A DNA stretch of 64,000 nt. It comes from Novosphingobium lindaniclasticum LE124. Its GTDB lineage: Bacteria; Pseudomonadota; Alphaproteobacteria; Sphingomonadales; Sphingomonadaceae. The notes below the pieces were generated by a model. It saw only the letters and a list, made by a program, of their open reading frames with translations. It made no database searches and was not told the DNA's origin. Below are positions 41,581-51,008 of the stretch, piece after piece. The translations under genes were made by a program, and so were the position numbers. The stretch lies in NCBI RefSeq assembly GCF_000445125.1, contig NZ_ATHL01000155.1:1-64000 (forward strand), given 5' to 3'. How positions within the stretch are numbered: position 1 is the first letter of the stretch; each line of letters opens with the position of its first letter.

Positions 41581-42828
41581 TCAGCGCTTCAAGCGGTAGA
41601 GCGCGCTGTCGCCCTCGTAGACATAGAGGCAGCGGCCGCGGAGTTCGCGCGCGACGGCGGCGCTGGCGCTCGCGAATGCCGCTGCGGTGCCGCGCTCGCG
41701 GACTTGCAGCGCCGGAACCACGAGCGCGCCGAGCAGGCCGAAACCCAGCAGTAGTCTGCCGTACCACCGCTCGCCGGGAGCCGTGCGTCCGAGCGCCGGC
41801 GCGGCGAGCACACAAAGCGGGACGAGGACCGGGCCGAGGTAGTGGTCGTACCAGGTTCCGAACGCAAGGAACCCGAAAAGCGCGACCATGGCCCAGATCC
41901 GGATGCCGGTGAGCATGACCGGATCGGTTTCCGGCCTGGCGGGCAGGCGCGAGGGGGCTAGCAGGACTGCCAGAGCGAAGGGGATCAGTGCCAGGCTTTC
42001 CTTGGCAAGCTGGGCGAAGGCGTCGGCATGGTCGACGCTGCGGCCGAAGATCGAGAGGAAGTTGGCCTGCAGGAAGGCTTCGCCATGGCCGTTCGCCGCG
42101 TAGCCCGTCCAAACCAGAAGCGTCGGCGCGAGGGCGGCGAGAGCCCATGCCGCACCCGTCATGGCGAGACGCGGCAGGCTCCAGCCATCGACCCGTCCGC
42201 GCGCGAGCAGCATCAGGCCGAAAGCCAGACCCTCGAATACGGCACTATACTTGATCTCCAACGCGAGCCCGACGAGAAGCATCGCCGCCATTCCGCGTCG
42301 GAACAGCGAACGATCTTCGCTGCGGCAGCGCGCCGCGAGCACGAGGCAGGCGGCGAGAGCGACCGGCAGATTATAGAATACCGGCGACTGCCCCAGCGCC
42401 ACATTGAACATGGGCTGATAGAGCAGATAAGCGATCCCGGCCGCTTGTGCGGCGGGTGGCGGCGCGATCCGGCGAGCCAGGCGCTCGATGACGAGGGCTG
42501 TCAGTACGGAGAAGATCAGCCCGGCGATCTGATAGGTCAGCACCGGCTCGAACGGGAGCGCGAAGACGCCGCGATAGAGCAGGAACAGGCCGTAGGGCTT
42601 GCGATCCCAGATATCGACGAAGGGCAGCGCGCCTTCCGCCATGCGCTGGCCGACCAGCAGATAGAACTGCTCGTCGGACTGAAACGCCGGCTTGCCGAGC
42701 ATCGGGATGCGGAGGGCAAGGCCGAGAGCGAAGAACAACAGCGGCGAGGCGACAGCGGGCCGAGGTCGGCGCGCCAAGCCCGTGCGGGCGACGATCCGGC
42801 TTGCCGCCGCCCGTGTGCTTGCGATCAT
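41581..42828 (-). CDS. GT39/ArnT-like membrane glycosyltransferase
   Basis: The 415-residue protein has about ten hydrophobic segments and the acidic loop LGKPAFQSDEQFYLLVGQRM then PFVDIWDRKPYG, which resembles the first periplasmic loop of PMT/ArnT family transferases. These use polyprenyl-phosphate sugars to modify lipids or proteins. The substrate is unknown. It converges with the small HTH gene, with 3 bases between them. Confidence 0.78.
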   Translation of the reverse strand: MIASTRAAASRIVARTGLARRPRPAVASPLLFFALGLALRIPMLGKPAFQSDEQFYLLVGQRMAEGALPFVDIWDRKPYGLFLLYRGVFALPFEPVLTYQIAGLIFSVLTALVIERLARRIAPPPAAQAAGIAYLLYQPMFNVALGQSPVFYNLPVALAACLVLAARCRSEDRSLFRRGMAAMLLVGLALEIKYSAVFEGLAFGLMLLARGRVDGWSLPRLAMTGAAWALAALAPTLLVWTGYAANGHGEAFLQANFLSIFGRSVDHADAFAQLAKESLALIPFALAVLLAPSRLPARPETDPVMLTGIRIWAMVALFGFLAFGTWYDHYLGPVLVPLCVLAAPALGRTAPGERWYGRLLLGFGLLGALVVPALQVRERGTAAAFASASAAVARELRGRCLYVYEGDSALYRLKR

Positions 42829-42866
42829 CGTTCGCCCTTTCGCGCCCGCCCTCGATACTGCTGGCT

Positions 42867-42914
42867 TAGAGCATTTTCTAATCAGGTGGAATCACCTGAC
42901 GACTCGGAAAATGC
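42867..42914. repeat. Palindromic intergenic repeat, family 2, best preserved copy
   Basis: TAGAGCATTTTC ... CGGAAAATGC with the inner perfect palindrome CAGGTGGAATCACCTG. It lies upstream of the glycosyltransferase gene and is followed by a second small inverted repeat CGATCCGA/TCGGATCG near 42940-42960. Confidence 0.78.
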
Positions 42915-43019
42915 GTCGAACCAGACAGTTAGAGTGGTCGATCCGATGCAGTCGGATCGGAAGCCGCTCCAGGCGGCGTCATGGCGCGCGAAGGTTACGG
43001 TTTCGAGACTTCGGGCACC

Positions 43020-44108
43020 TCAGCGCCGCGAGCGACCGGTGCCCGGCGCAGCGATGGGCTTCGCCGTGGGAGCCGGCGAGGGCTTGGCCGTGGGAGAGGC
43101 CTTCGAGGGTGACGCTGGCGTGGCGGGCACGGCGGGAGGCACGACGACCGTCGGCGTTCCCGAAGGGATGGACTGCGGCTGGAGGGTAAAGCCCGGCTTC
43201 GCCTGCTTCACTCCGGCACGGGTCAGCCACCAGCCGATATCGTTGGCGGTCGCCTGCATTCCGGCGAAGTTGAGGTGCCACTGGAGCCCCTGGCTACCGT
43301 CGTAGCCCTCCGGCGAGCCGATCATCCAGGGCACGGTATCGCAGGGCGTGTGCGTGGCCGAGGACTGGTTCATTTCCACGACGATGGCGCCGTAAGCCTG
43401 GGCCACGCGGCCGGTGATCTCGGAGAGTCGCTGGCCGATGCGGCGGGTGATCGCCGCATGTTCCTCGCTCACCGGGGTAGCTGGGCAAAGCCCGCCGGGC
43501 TGCGGCAGCGGGGTCAGATACTGCACGAAGACGAGACGCGCGCGAGGCGCCACGGTGCGAATGCGCCGCGCGATCTCCATCATCTGCATCTCGTCACGCG
43601 CGTAGTCGACTTCGGTGGGCACTTTCACCGTGCCGCAGGCCGCGCGCTTGTTGCCGGCCGGAGCCTGCCGGGCGCGGTGGAGGCAGGTCGCGGTGAAGAG
43701 GTTGCCGATGTAGTTGAGATCGTTGCCGCCGATCGTCACCGTCACCAGCCGGGTCTGCGGAGTGACCGCCTCGATCTGCGGCGGGATGTCGCCCCAGGGG
43801 CCGAGCACGTTGTTCGTCGTCGCGCCCGAGCAGGTACGGTCGGTGAGGATCATCCCGAAGCGCTCGGCAAGGAGCGTCGGGTAATTGTTCATGCTCTGGC
43901 CGCAGCGTGCGGGCGCGCCGCTCTTGGCAGGCGGTAGCATGGGGCCGGCGGCGAAGGAGGAGCCGATGGCGACGTAGCGCTGGCCGGCCAGGCTTTCCTC
44001 CACCGCGGCGACCTGTTCGCTCTCCGCCGCGCGGGCGATCGCAGGCGCGGACAGGGCGCCGAGAAGCATGGCTGCCCGCGCAGCCCTCATCGACGAGAGG
44101 CGCTTCAT
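43020..44108 (-). CDS. Exported SGNH/GDSL hydrolase
   Basis: The 362-residue protein has a signal peptide (ending near PAIARAAES), the SGNH Ser block YVAIGSSFAAGP, the Asn block VTIGGNDLNYI and the His in LQWHLNFAGM. These four blocks fit esterase/lipase function in the periplasm or outside. The last ~50 residues are Pro/Ala/Thr-rich (VPPAVPATPASPSKASPTAK). The start shares one base with the era stop, so it is the last gene of the lepB-rnc-era operon. The substrate is unknown. Confidence 0.85.
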   Translation of the reverse strand: MKRLSSMRAARAAMLLGALSAPAIARAAESEQVAAVEESLAGQRYVAIGSSFAAGPMLPPAKSGAPARCGQSMNNYPTLLAERFGMILTDRTCSGATTNNVLGPWGDIPPQIEAVTPQTRLVTVTIGGNDLNYIGNLFTATCLHRARQAPAGNKRAACGTVKVPTEVDYARDEMQMMEIARRIRTVAPRARLVFVQYLTPLPQPGGLCPATPVSEEHAAITRRIGQRLSEITGRVAQAYGAIVVEMNQSSATHTPCDTVPWMIGSPEGYDGSQGLQWHLNFAGMQATANDIGWWLTRAGVKQAKPGFTLQPQSIPSGTPTVVVPPAVPATPASPSKASPTAKPSPAPTAKPIAAPGTGRSRR

Positions 44109-45001
44109 TACTTGACCCAGTCCAGCCCGATTTCTTCGTAGATGTCGCGCGTGTCGGCCCAGTTTTCCTCGACCTTGACGTGGAGGAACAGGTGGACCTT
44201 CTGGCCGAGCACTTCGGCCAGTTCCTTGCGCGCGGCCTCGCCGATCGCCTTGATCTTGGAGCCGCCCTTGCCGAGCACGATGGCGCGCTGGTTGTCGCGG
44301 GTGACGACGATCTGCTGGCGAATTTCCACCGAGCCGTCCTTGCGCTGCTCGTAACCTTCCGGGCGCACGGCGGCGTCGTAGGGTAGCTCCTCGTGAAGCT
44401 GGCGGTAAAGCTGTTCGCGGGTGATCTCGCAGGCGAGCAGGCGTTCGCTGGCGTCGGAGACCTGGTCCTCGGGATAGTGCCAGGGACCTTCGGGCATCAG
44501 GCCGGCGAGGTGCGTCTTGAGTTCCGGCACGCCGTCGCCCGAGAGCGCGGAGACGAAGAACACTTCGTCGAACTGGACCTTGCCGGTCAGTTCCTGGGCC
44601 AGGACCAGCAGCGGTTCCTTGGCGCCGGCATCGACCTTGTTGATGACCAGGATCTTGCGCTCCGGACGCAAGGCCAGCGCTTCGAGCAGCGGCTCAAGCT
44701 CGTGGCGGCGCTTCTTGATCGGATCGACCACCAGCAGCACCGCGTCGGCCTCCTGCGCGCCTTCCCAGGCGGCGGCGACCATGGCGCGGTCGAGGCGGCG
44801 GCGGGGCTCGAAGATGCCGGGGGTGTCGGCAAGGATGATCTGCACCTCGTCCGCCAGGGCAATGCCCATCAGGCGGGCACGGGTGGTCTGCGCCTTGGCC
44901 GAGGTGATGGCCACCTTCTGGCCGACGAGCGCGTTGACCAGCGTGGACTTGCCTGCATTTGGCGCGCCGATCACGGCGACGAGTCCGCATTTTTGAGTCA
45001 T
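44108..45001 (-). CDS. era: GTPase Era
   Basis: The 297-residue protein has the G domain (G1 GAPNAGKS at residues 11-18, G3 ADTPGIF, G4 NKVD) and a C-terminal KH domain with LGKGGSKIKAIGEAAR. Era helps mature the 30S subunit by binding 16S rRNA near its 3' end. AAGGGA before the ATG is a good site. It follows rnc after 122 bases that hold nothing I can name. Confidence 0.97.
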   Translation of the reverse strand: MTQKCGLVAVIGAPNAGKSTLVNALVGQKVAITSAKAQTTRARLMGIALADEVQIILADTPGIFEPRRRLDRAMVAAAWEGAQEADAVLLVVDPIKKRRHELEPLLEALALRPERKILVINKVDAGAKEPLLVLAQELTGKVQFDEVFFVSALSGDGVPELKTHLAGLMPEGPWHYPEDQVSDASERLLACEITREQLYRQLHEELPYDAAVRPEGYEQRKDGSVEIRQQIVVTRDNQRAIVLGKGGSKIKAIGEAARKELAEVLGQKVHLFLHVKVEENWADTRDIYEEIGLDWVK

Positions 45002-45123
45002 CGATATTCCCTTTGGTCAGGCTTCGCGCCTGCGATCTTCAGCTTTTTCGGCCCGTTCCACGGCAATAACACACGCGGAACGAAATGGTGTCCTTCGTCG
45101 CGCCGGTCAGGCGGGGCGTGACG

Positions 45124-45792
45124 TCATCCGAATTTTCTCATGAATTCCTCGGCAGCGCGAGTCTCCGCGTCCTGCTTGGAATTCGCCGTGGCGCGCGCGG
45201 TGCCCACGTTGTGGACGGCTACTTCCACCGTGAACTGCGAGGCATGGTCCGGCCCCGAGCGTTCGACCAGCTTGTATTCCGGCATGCGGCGGCGATTGCC
45301 GGCGGCCCATTCCTGGAGCGCCGACTTGGGATGCTTGCGCTTCCCCGCCTTCCCCTGCATCGATTCGGCCCAGAGCTTGCGCACCATCTGGCGCGCGGCT
45401 TCAAAGCCCCGCTCGGTGAAGCAGGCGCCGATCAGCGCTTCCATCACGTCGCCCAGAATATTGTCGCTGTCGAGCCCCCCGTCGTCGCGGGCCTGCTTGC
45501 CGAGACGCATGTGCGGCCCAAGCCCGATCTGGCGCGCGACCTGGGCGCAGGTCTGGCGGCTGACGAGCGCGTTCAGGCGCTGTGAAAGCCGGCCCTCTGC
45601 TTCCTCGCTGTGTTCGAAAAGCCATTCGGCGACCGAGAGGCCGAGAACCCGGTCGCCAAGGAATTCCAGTCGTTCGTAATTGCGCTTCTCGCCGGTGCTG
45701 CCGTGGGTGAGCGCGGAGAGCCAGAGCGCTTCGTCGGCAGGCGCGGCGCCCGAGATGTCGGCGAGGAAACTGCGGTCTTTTGCTTCAAGCAC
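45124..45792 (-). CDS. rnc: Ribonuclease III
   Basis: The 222-residue protein carries the RNase III signature YERLEFLGDRVLGLSVAEW with metal-binding Glu/Asp, the second catalytic block LGDVMEALIGA, and a C-terminal double-strand RNA-binding domain (DHASQFTVEVAV, ARATANSKQDAETRAAEEF). It processes rRNA and other double-stranded RNAs. The GTG start lies directly next to the lepB stop (no gap). Confidence 0.96.
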   Translation of the reverse strand: MLEAKDRSFLADISGAAPADEALWLSALTHGSTGEKRNYERLEFLGDRVLGLSVAEWLFEHSEEAEGRLSQRLNALVSRQTCAQVARQIGLGPHMRLGKQARDDGGLDSDNILGDVMEALIGACFTERGFEAARQMVRKLWAESMQGKAGKRKHPKSALQEWAAGNRRRMPEYKLVERSGPDHASQFTVEVAVHNVGTARATANSKQDAETRAAEEFMRKFG

Positions 45793-46665
45793 TCAGATCA
45801 CGCTCCCGATCCGGCTCCAGCGCGCGGCGGTGAACCAGGTCCAGGGCTTGAGCCATTCGGCGTCGCCGTCGGTGGAGAACATCATCAGAGCGGCCTTGCC
45901 CACCAGGTTGTCCTGCGGGACGATGCCGATGCCCTGGCCCTCGATCGCCGGGAAGCGGCTATCGAGCGAATTGTCGCGGTTGTCGCCCATCAGGAACATG
46001 TGCCCTTCGGGAACGATGTAGACCCCGGTGTCGTCCTGCGGCGTCCGGCCGAGGTCGAGCACGTTGTAGCTCTTGCCGTTGGGCAGCGTCTCGCGGAACT
46101 GCGGGTAGTTGCAGACCGGGCCGCCTTCCGCATCCTTGCCTTCGAACTCGGGCGCGTAGCAGTGGGTGTTCGCAGTGACCGGCAAAACGAAGTCGGGCTG
46201 CTTGACGCGCGGCACGGCCTTGCCGTTGAGGAAGACCTGTCCGGCCTTCACTTGCACTTCGTCACCCGGAAGGCCGATCACGCGCTTGATGTAGTCCACA
46301 TCGTTGCCCGGAGGGGCCTTGAAGATCACCACGTCGCCGCGCGCGGGCTGGCTGGCGAAGACCCGGCCGGGGATCAGCGGCAGGCTGAAGGGCAGCGAAT
46401 ACTTCGAATAGCCGTAGGACCACTTCGAGGCGAACAGATAGTCGCCGTTCAGCAGGCGCGGCAGCATCGACTCGCTCGGAATGTTGAAGGGCGAGATGAT
46501 GAAGCTGCGCAGCACCACCACGCCCAGCACCAGCCAGAGCAGGAAGGAGAAGAAGCCTTCATCCTTCTTCGCATCCTTCTTGGCGTCCTTTGGGGAAGGC
46601 TGGCGGTCGGGCGCCGGCGGCGCTTGCTTCACGGGGCCGGAACTCGCGGTTTCGATGTCGCTCAT
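45793..46665 (-). CDS. lepB: Signal peptidase I
   Basis: The 290-residue protein has a Lys/Asp-rich cytoplasmic start (PKDAKKDAKKDE), one membrane helix (FFSFLLWLVLGVVVLRSF), then NIPSESMLPRLL with catalytic Ser66, YIKRVIGLPGDEVQVK with catalytic Lys127, and MFLMGDNRDNSLDSR. It cleaves signal peptides from exported proteins. A long insert with two Cys (HCYAPEFEGK, PVCNYPQF) lies between boxes, as in other sphingomonads. It is the first gene of lepB-rnc-era-SGNH. Confidence 0.96.
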   Translation of the reverse strand: MSDIETASSGPVKQAPPAPDRQPSPKDAKKDAKKDEGFFSFLLWLVLGVVVLRSFIISPFNIPSESMLPRLLNGDYLFASKWSYGYSKYSLPFSLPLIPGRVFASQPARGDVVIFKAPPGNDVDYIKRVIGLPGDEVQVKAGQVFLNGKAVPRVKQPDFVLPVTANTHCYAPEFEGKDAEGGPVCNYPQFRETLPNGKSYNVLDLGRTPQDDTGVYIVPEGHMFLMGDNRDNSLDSRFPAIEGQGIGIVPQDNLVGKAALMMFSTDGDAEWLKPWTWFTAARWSRIGSVI

Positions 46666-46854
46666 GGCTCGAACCCTTGTTGCGCGCGGCGCCTTACGTC
46701 AAGTGAGATACACAGTGAAGACATGCCTGGATCGACGAAAAACGTCATAGCCCTGACGTGGGCCGCTGCGCAGACTTGCGAACAAGAATGACCTTGGCCT
46801 TCCGGCGCCTGCTGGGCATAAGGCTTGGCCCCAACCCGAACAAAGGAATATGGC

Positions 46855-48375
46855 ATGAGCGAAGCGGTATGGAACAAGCTGAAAGGATTGCCCAAACCGA
46901 CGCTTGCCGAGCTTTTCGACGCCGATGGCGGCCGGCTCGACCTGCTGGCCACGCGTTTCGAACTCGGGGATGAGACCTGCCCCGGCGCGATCCGGTTCGA
47001 CTGGTCGAAGACGCACCTCGACGCTGCGCATATCGCCGCTTTCGAGGAACTGGCCGAAGCTACGGACTTCGCCGGTCGGCGGGCTGCCCTCTTCGCAGGC
47101 GAGATCGTCAACCCGACCGAAGGCCGCGCGGCCGAGCATACTGCGCAGCGCGGCGTCGGCAGCGAGGAAAGCGTGGCGCTCGCCTTCGAGAACCATGCCC
47201 GCATGGCCGCCATCGTCGAGGCCATCCATCGCGGCGCCATGGGCGAGGTGAAGCACTTGATCCATGTCGGCATCGGCGGTTCGGCGCTGGGTCCGGCCTT
47301 GGCGATCGACGCGCTCGCGCGCGACGGGGCGATGGTCGAAGTTCATGTCGTGTCCAATATCGACGGCTGCGCGCTGGAAGCGGCCTTCGCGAAGTGCGAC
47401 CCGGCAACGACCATGCTGGCGGTCGCTTCGAAGACCTTCACCACCATCGAGACGATGACCAATGCGGAAAGCGTCCTGTCCTGGATGCGCGAGCACGGGG
47501 TTCAGGATCCCTATGGCCGCGTCGTCGCACTGACCGCGGCGCCCGAGAAGGCCATCGAATGGGGGGTGGACGAGACGCGCATCCTGCCGTTCTCGGAAAG
47601 CGTGGGCGGTCGTTACTCGCTGTGGTCGTCGATCGGTTTTCCGGTCGCCATGGCGCTGGGCTGGCCGGATTTCGCCGAGTTTCTCGACGGTGCGGCGGCG
47701 ATGGACATTCATTTCCGGGACACCAATGGTCTTGCCAACTTGCCGCTGCGCGCGGCTTTCGCCGACCAGTACTATACGCGCCTGCGGGGCTGCCAGACGC
47801 GCGCGGTGTTCGCCTATGACGAACGCCTGGCGCTGCTGCCGGACTATCTCCAGCAGTTGGAGATGGAATCGAACGGCAAGAGCGTGAAGGTCGACGGCTC
47901 GCCGGTGGACGGCCCGACCGCACCGATCACCTGGGGCGGCGTCGGCACCGATGCCCAGCATGCCGTGTTCCAGCTCCTTCACCAGGGCACCAACCTGGTG
48001 CCGGTGGACTTCATCGCCGCGATCGCGCCTGGCGACGATCTCAATCCCGCGCATCACCGCATCCTGCTGTCGAACTGCTTCGCGCAGGGCGCCGCACTGA
48101 TGGCGGGCAAGGCGAGCGAAGATCCGGCGCGCGCCTACTCGGGCGATCGTCCTTCGGCGACGATCCTGCTCGACGAAGTCTCGCCCGCCACTTTCGGCGC
48201 TCTGATCGCCTTCCACGAACACCGCACGTTCGCCAATGCCGTGCTGATGGAGATCAATCCCTTCGACCAGTTCGGCGTGGAGCTGGGCAAGGAGATCGCC
48301 AAGCAGATCGAGAAGGGCGGCACCGCGTTCGACCCTTCGACCGAAGCGCTGCTCCAGCTTGCGGGCATCGCCTGA
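46855..48375 (+). CDS. pgi: Glucose-6-phosphate isomerase
   Basis: The 506-residue enzyme has LIHVGIGGSALGPALAIDAL, VVSNIDG, VASKTFTTIETM, SVGGRYSLWSSIGFPVAMAL and QLLHQGTN...VDFIA, which cover the known substrate-binding blocks. It interconverts glucose-6-P and fructose-6-P and serves gluconeogenesis with fba and gap of this window. AAAGGA lies ahead of ATG 46855. The gene is divergent from lepB. Confidence 0.96.
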   Translation: MSEAVWNKLKGLPKPTLAELFDADGGRLDLLATRFELGDETCPGAIRFDWSKTHLDAAHIAAFEELAEATDFAGRRAALFAGEIVNPTEGRAAEHTAQRGVGSEESVALAFENHARMAAIVEAIHRGAMGEVKHLIHVGIGGSALGPALAIDALARDGAMVEVHVVSNIDGCALEAAFAKCDPATTMLAVASKTFTTIETMTNAESVLSWMREHGVQDPYGRVVALTAAPEKAIEWGVDETRILPFSESVGGRYSLWSSIGFPVAMALGWPDFAEFLDGAAAMDIHFRDTNGLANLPLRAAFADQYYTRLRGCQTRAVFAYDERLALLPDYLQQLEMESNGKSVKVDGSPVDGPTAPITWGGVGTDAQHAVFQLLHQGTNLVPVDFIAAIAPGDDLNPAHHRILLSNCFAQGAALMAGKASEDPARAYSGDRPSATILLDEVSPATFGALIAFHEHRTFANAVLMEINPFDQFGVELGKEIAKQIEKGGTAFDPSTEALLQLAGIA

Positions 48376-48394
48376 GAGGCTCTATGTAAGATGT

Positions 48395-48426
48395 GCGGGA
48401 GGGAGTGATCAATCGCTTCCTCCCGC
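48395..48426 (+). terminator. Hairpin after pgi, T-run absent
   Basis: GCGGGAGGGAG (48395-48405) pairs with CTTCCTCCCGC (48416-48426), 11 pairs with one G-T. No T-tract follows, so it may be a weak or Rho-assisted terminator. Confidence 0.5.
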
Positions 48427-48444
48427 GCTGCGACCCTCAACGTC

Positions 48445-48476
48445 TCGTCATTGCTTCGCTACGCTCGCAATGACGA
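48445..48476. repeat. Short inverted repeat (CGTCATTGC type)
   Basis: TCGTCATTGC and GCAATGACGA form 10-bp perfect arms around TTCGCTACGCTC. This arrangement is a widespread intergenic repeat in many proteobacteria. It is the only copy in the window. Confidence 0.7.
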
Positions 48477-48531
48477 AAGAGGGCTGCTCGCACACCCCTG
48501 AGACGGCTTTGCCGTGACCCAGGACGGAGCC

Positions 48532-49194
48532 TTAGCGACTTCTCCAGTCGCCGTTTCGCCCTTCAAGCCCTTCCCAATCCGAGGAGAGCGGGGCACGCGC
48601 CGGCTGCGCAGAGATGCTGCCGCCGGTCAACTGCCGTAGCAGGCGCTTGCCGTCTTCCCAGCTGCCGATCTTCGAATCCGCGTTGATGTGGCCGGTGTCG
48701 CCCGCATCGACGAACTGGCTGCCCCATTGGCGGGCCAGCAGGCGGGCGGTTGGAAAGCCGATCCAGGGATCGTTGCGGCTGGCCACCAGGATCGACGGGA
48801 AGGGTAGGGCATCGCTCGGCGTCGGCGCGAAGCCGTTGAGCCGGTCGTCGCGCGGGAAGAAGTCCACTTCGGGCGGCGCGACGAGCAGCGCGCCGAGCAC
48901 CGGCGAGGACGGACCGGGCTGCTCGAATTTGGCCCACCACGCCGTCAGCAGGCAGCCGAGGCTATGCGCCACCAGCACGACCGGGCGGCCCGCGCGCTGA
49001 ACCGAGTGGTTGAGGCGATTGATCCAGGTATTGCGATGTGGCTTCTCCCAGAGTCCGAGATCGACGATCTGGGCATTGTCCATCTCTTCCGCCCAGCGGC
49101 GCTGCCAGTGGCCCGGACCGCTGCCGTCGAGGCCGGGGATTAGCAGAACGAGGGGTTCCTTTTCGCGGGTCTCGCGCGTTTGCGTCTTTGCCAT
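48532..49194 (-). CDS. RBBP9/YdeN-family alpha/beta hydrolase
   Basis: The 220-residue protein begins the fold with LVLLIPGLDGSGPGHWQRRW, which is the RBBP9/YdeN-family pattern, and has the nucleophile elbow VAHSLGCLLTAWW, an acidic residue in SRNDPWIGF and a late His in GDTGHINADS. The catalytic triad is therefore complete. The substrate is unknown. It has no signal peptide. It converges with pgi. Confidence 0.87.
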   Translation of the reverse strand: MAKTQTRETREKEPLVLLIPGLDGSGPGHWQRRWAEEMDNAQIVDLGLWEKPHRNTWINRLNHSVQRAGRPVVLVAHSLGCLLTAWWAKFEQPGPSSPVLGALLVAPPEVDFFPRDDRLNGFAPTPSDALPFPSILVASRNDPWIGFPTARLLARQWGSQFVDAGDTGHINADSKIGSWEDGKRLLRQLTGGSISAQPARAPLSSDWEGLEGRNGDWRSR

Positions 49195-49468
49195 TCTCTC
49201 GTCTCCTGACTCGAGGAGTGTTGGTCCGCCGGCGCAGGCTGTCCTGTAGGGAGCGGCAGTGATATGCCTTCTATAAACTCAACTGAATTAGTCGACAAAT
49301 GAATTGCGCTCGGCCGGGCGGGCGTTTCGACAGTTCGTTACTTGGGGGCGGTAAAGGTGGGCTTCGTGGCCGGACGGCGTTTGGAGCGAACAGCCGTTGG
49401 CAATCGGCGCCAATCTGCCCCATATGCGCCGTGCCCGGACGCAAGCCGGCGCAGCAGGAGCCAAGTGC

Positions 49469-50815
49469 ATGTCAGAATACGACTACGACCTCTTCACCAT
49501 CGGTGCAGGATCGGGCGGCGTGCGCGCCAGCCGGATCGCGGCGGCGCACGGCGCGCGCGTGGCGGTGGCCGAGGAGTATCGGGTCGGCGGCACCTGCGTG
49601 ATCCGGGGCTGCGTGCCCAAGAAGATGCTAGTCTACGGCGCGCACTTCGCTGAGGATCTGGAAGATGCCCGCCATTTCGGCTGGGACATTCCGGAATGCC
49701 ATTTCGACTGGATCAAGCTGCGCGACAATGTGCTGGGCGACGTCGACCGCCTCAACGGAATCTACACGCAGACCCTGGAGAACAACAAGGTCGAGATCTT
49801 CCACGAACGCGCCACGATCACCGGTCCGCACGAAATCACCCTGGCCAGCGGCGAGAAGAAGACCGCGAAAATCATCCTTATCGCCACCGGCGCCCGTCCG
49901 CTGATCCCGTCCTGCCCGGGCCACGAGCACGGCATTACCTCGAACGAGGCCTTCCACCTCGACGCCTTGCCCAAGCGCATCCTGATTGCGGGCGCCGGGT
50001 ACATTGCCAACGAGTTCGCGGGCATCTTCCACCAGTTCGGCTCGAAGGTGACGCTGATCAACCGCTCGGACCAGTTGCTGCGCGGCTACGACGAGTCGAT
50101 GCGTGACCGCCTGCTCCAGATATCGCTGACCAAGGGGATCGATTTCCGCTTCAACGCCGACTTCCGCGGGATCGAGAAGAATGCCGATGGCTCGCTGACT
50201 GTCGCGATGACCAACCACGAGCCGCTCGAGGTCGATTGCGTTCTTTTCGCCACCGGCCGCGTGCCCAATGTCGAAGGTCTGGGCCTGGAGAACGTCGGCG
50301 TGGAACTCGACGAGAAGAACGCGGTTCGGGTCGACGAATATTCGAAGACCAACGTCGATCACATCTACGCCGTGGGCGACGTGACCAACCGCGTCCAGCT
50401 GACCCCGGTGGCGATCCGCGAAGGCCATGCCTTTGCCGACACCGTGTTCGGCGGCAAGCCGACGACCCTCGACTACGGTTGCATTCCCTCCGCCGTGTTC
50501 AGCCATCCGCCGATCGGCGCGGTGGGCCTGACCGAGGCTCAGGCGCGTCAGAAGCTCGGCTCGGTGGAGATCTACACCAGCGACTTCCGCCCGATGAAGA
50601 ACGTGCTCGCACAGCGCAACGAGCGCTCGCTCTACAAGATGGTTTGCGAGGGCACGACCGGGAAAGTGGTGGGCCTGCACATGATCGGCCCCGATGCGCC
50701 GGAGATCATCCAGGCGGCGGCGATCGCGGTGAAGGCGGGCCTGACCAAGGCCGACTTCGACGCCACCGTGGCCGTGCATCCCACGATGTCGGAAGAACTC
50801 GTCCTGATGAAGTAG
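49469..50815 (+). CDS. gor: Glutathione-disulfide reductase
   Basis: The 448-residue flavoprotein has FAD motif TIGAGSGGVRASRIAA, redox-active Cys43 and Cys48 in GGTCVIRGCVPKKML, the NADPH-binding ILIAGAGYIANEFAG, and the C-terminal His in VAVHPTMSEELV. The VIRGCVPKK form is that of plant/proteobacterial glutathione reductases. It reduces oxidised glutathione with NADPH. ATG at 49469 has AGGAG at a good distance. The 270 bases upstream are AT-rich around 49263-49305, a likely promoter region. Confidence 0.95.
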   Translation: MSEYDYDLFTIGAGSGGVRASRIAAAHGARVAVAEEYRVGGTCVIRGCVPKKMLVYGAHFAEDLEDARHFGWDIPECHFDWIKLRDNVLGDVDRLNGIYTQTLENNKVEIFHERATITGPHEITLASGEKKTAKIILIATGARPLIPSCPGHEHGITSNEAFHLDALPKRILIAGAGYIANEFAGIFHQFGSKVTLINRSDQLLRGYDESMRDRLLQISLTKGIDFRFNADFRGIEKNADGSLTVAMTNHEPLEVDCVLFATGRVPNVEGLGLENVGVELDEKNAVRVDEYSKTNVDHIYAVGDVTNRVQLTPVAIREGHAFADTVFGGKPTTLDYGCIPSAVFSHPPIGAVGLTEAQARQKLGSVEIYTSDFRPMKNVLAQRNERSLYKMVCEGTTGKVVGLHMIGPDAPEIIQAAAIAVKAGLTKADFDATVAVHPTMSEELVLMK

Positions 50816-50842
50816 GGCGGGCTGCTTCCCAGGTTCGACGCA

Positions 50843-50883
50843 AAAAAAAGGCGTCGCTGCCGTTCTGGCGGCGACGCCTTTTT
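50843..50883 (+). terminator. Intrinsic terminator of gor
   Basis: A 12-bp stem (from AGGCGTCGCTGCC at about 50849 to GGCGGCGACGCCT at about 50878) has a 5-base loop, is preceded by an A-run and followed by five T. A strong, possibly bidirectional site. Confidence 0.9.
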
Positions 50884-50990
50884 CCGTGGCGACGCCGGCG
50901 CACGATAGCGCAGCTGCGCCGCGCTGGCGATCTAACCCCCATCAAACTCATCGGTGGGGCGAAATTCGCGCGAACCTGATCTTTCTGTCA

Positions 50991-51008
50991 TTTAACCGAT
51001 CGATTAAA
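50991..51008. promoter_or_regulatory. Near-palindromic operator candidate upstream of pccB
   Basis: TTTAACCGATCGATTAAA differs from its reverse complement at only one symmetric base pair, in a 40-bp AT-rich stretch. TTGACC follows at 51013. The form suits a TetR-type regulator and the site is 80 bases before the pccB start. No regulator gene is close by. Confidence 0.45.
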
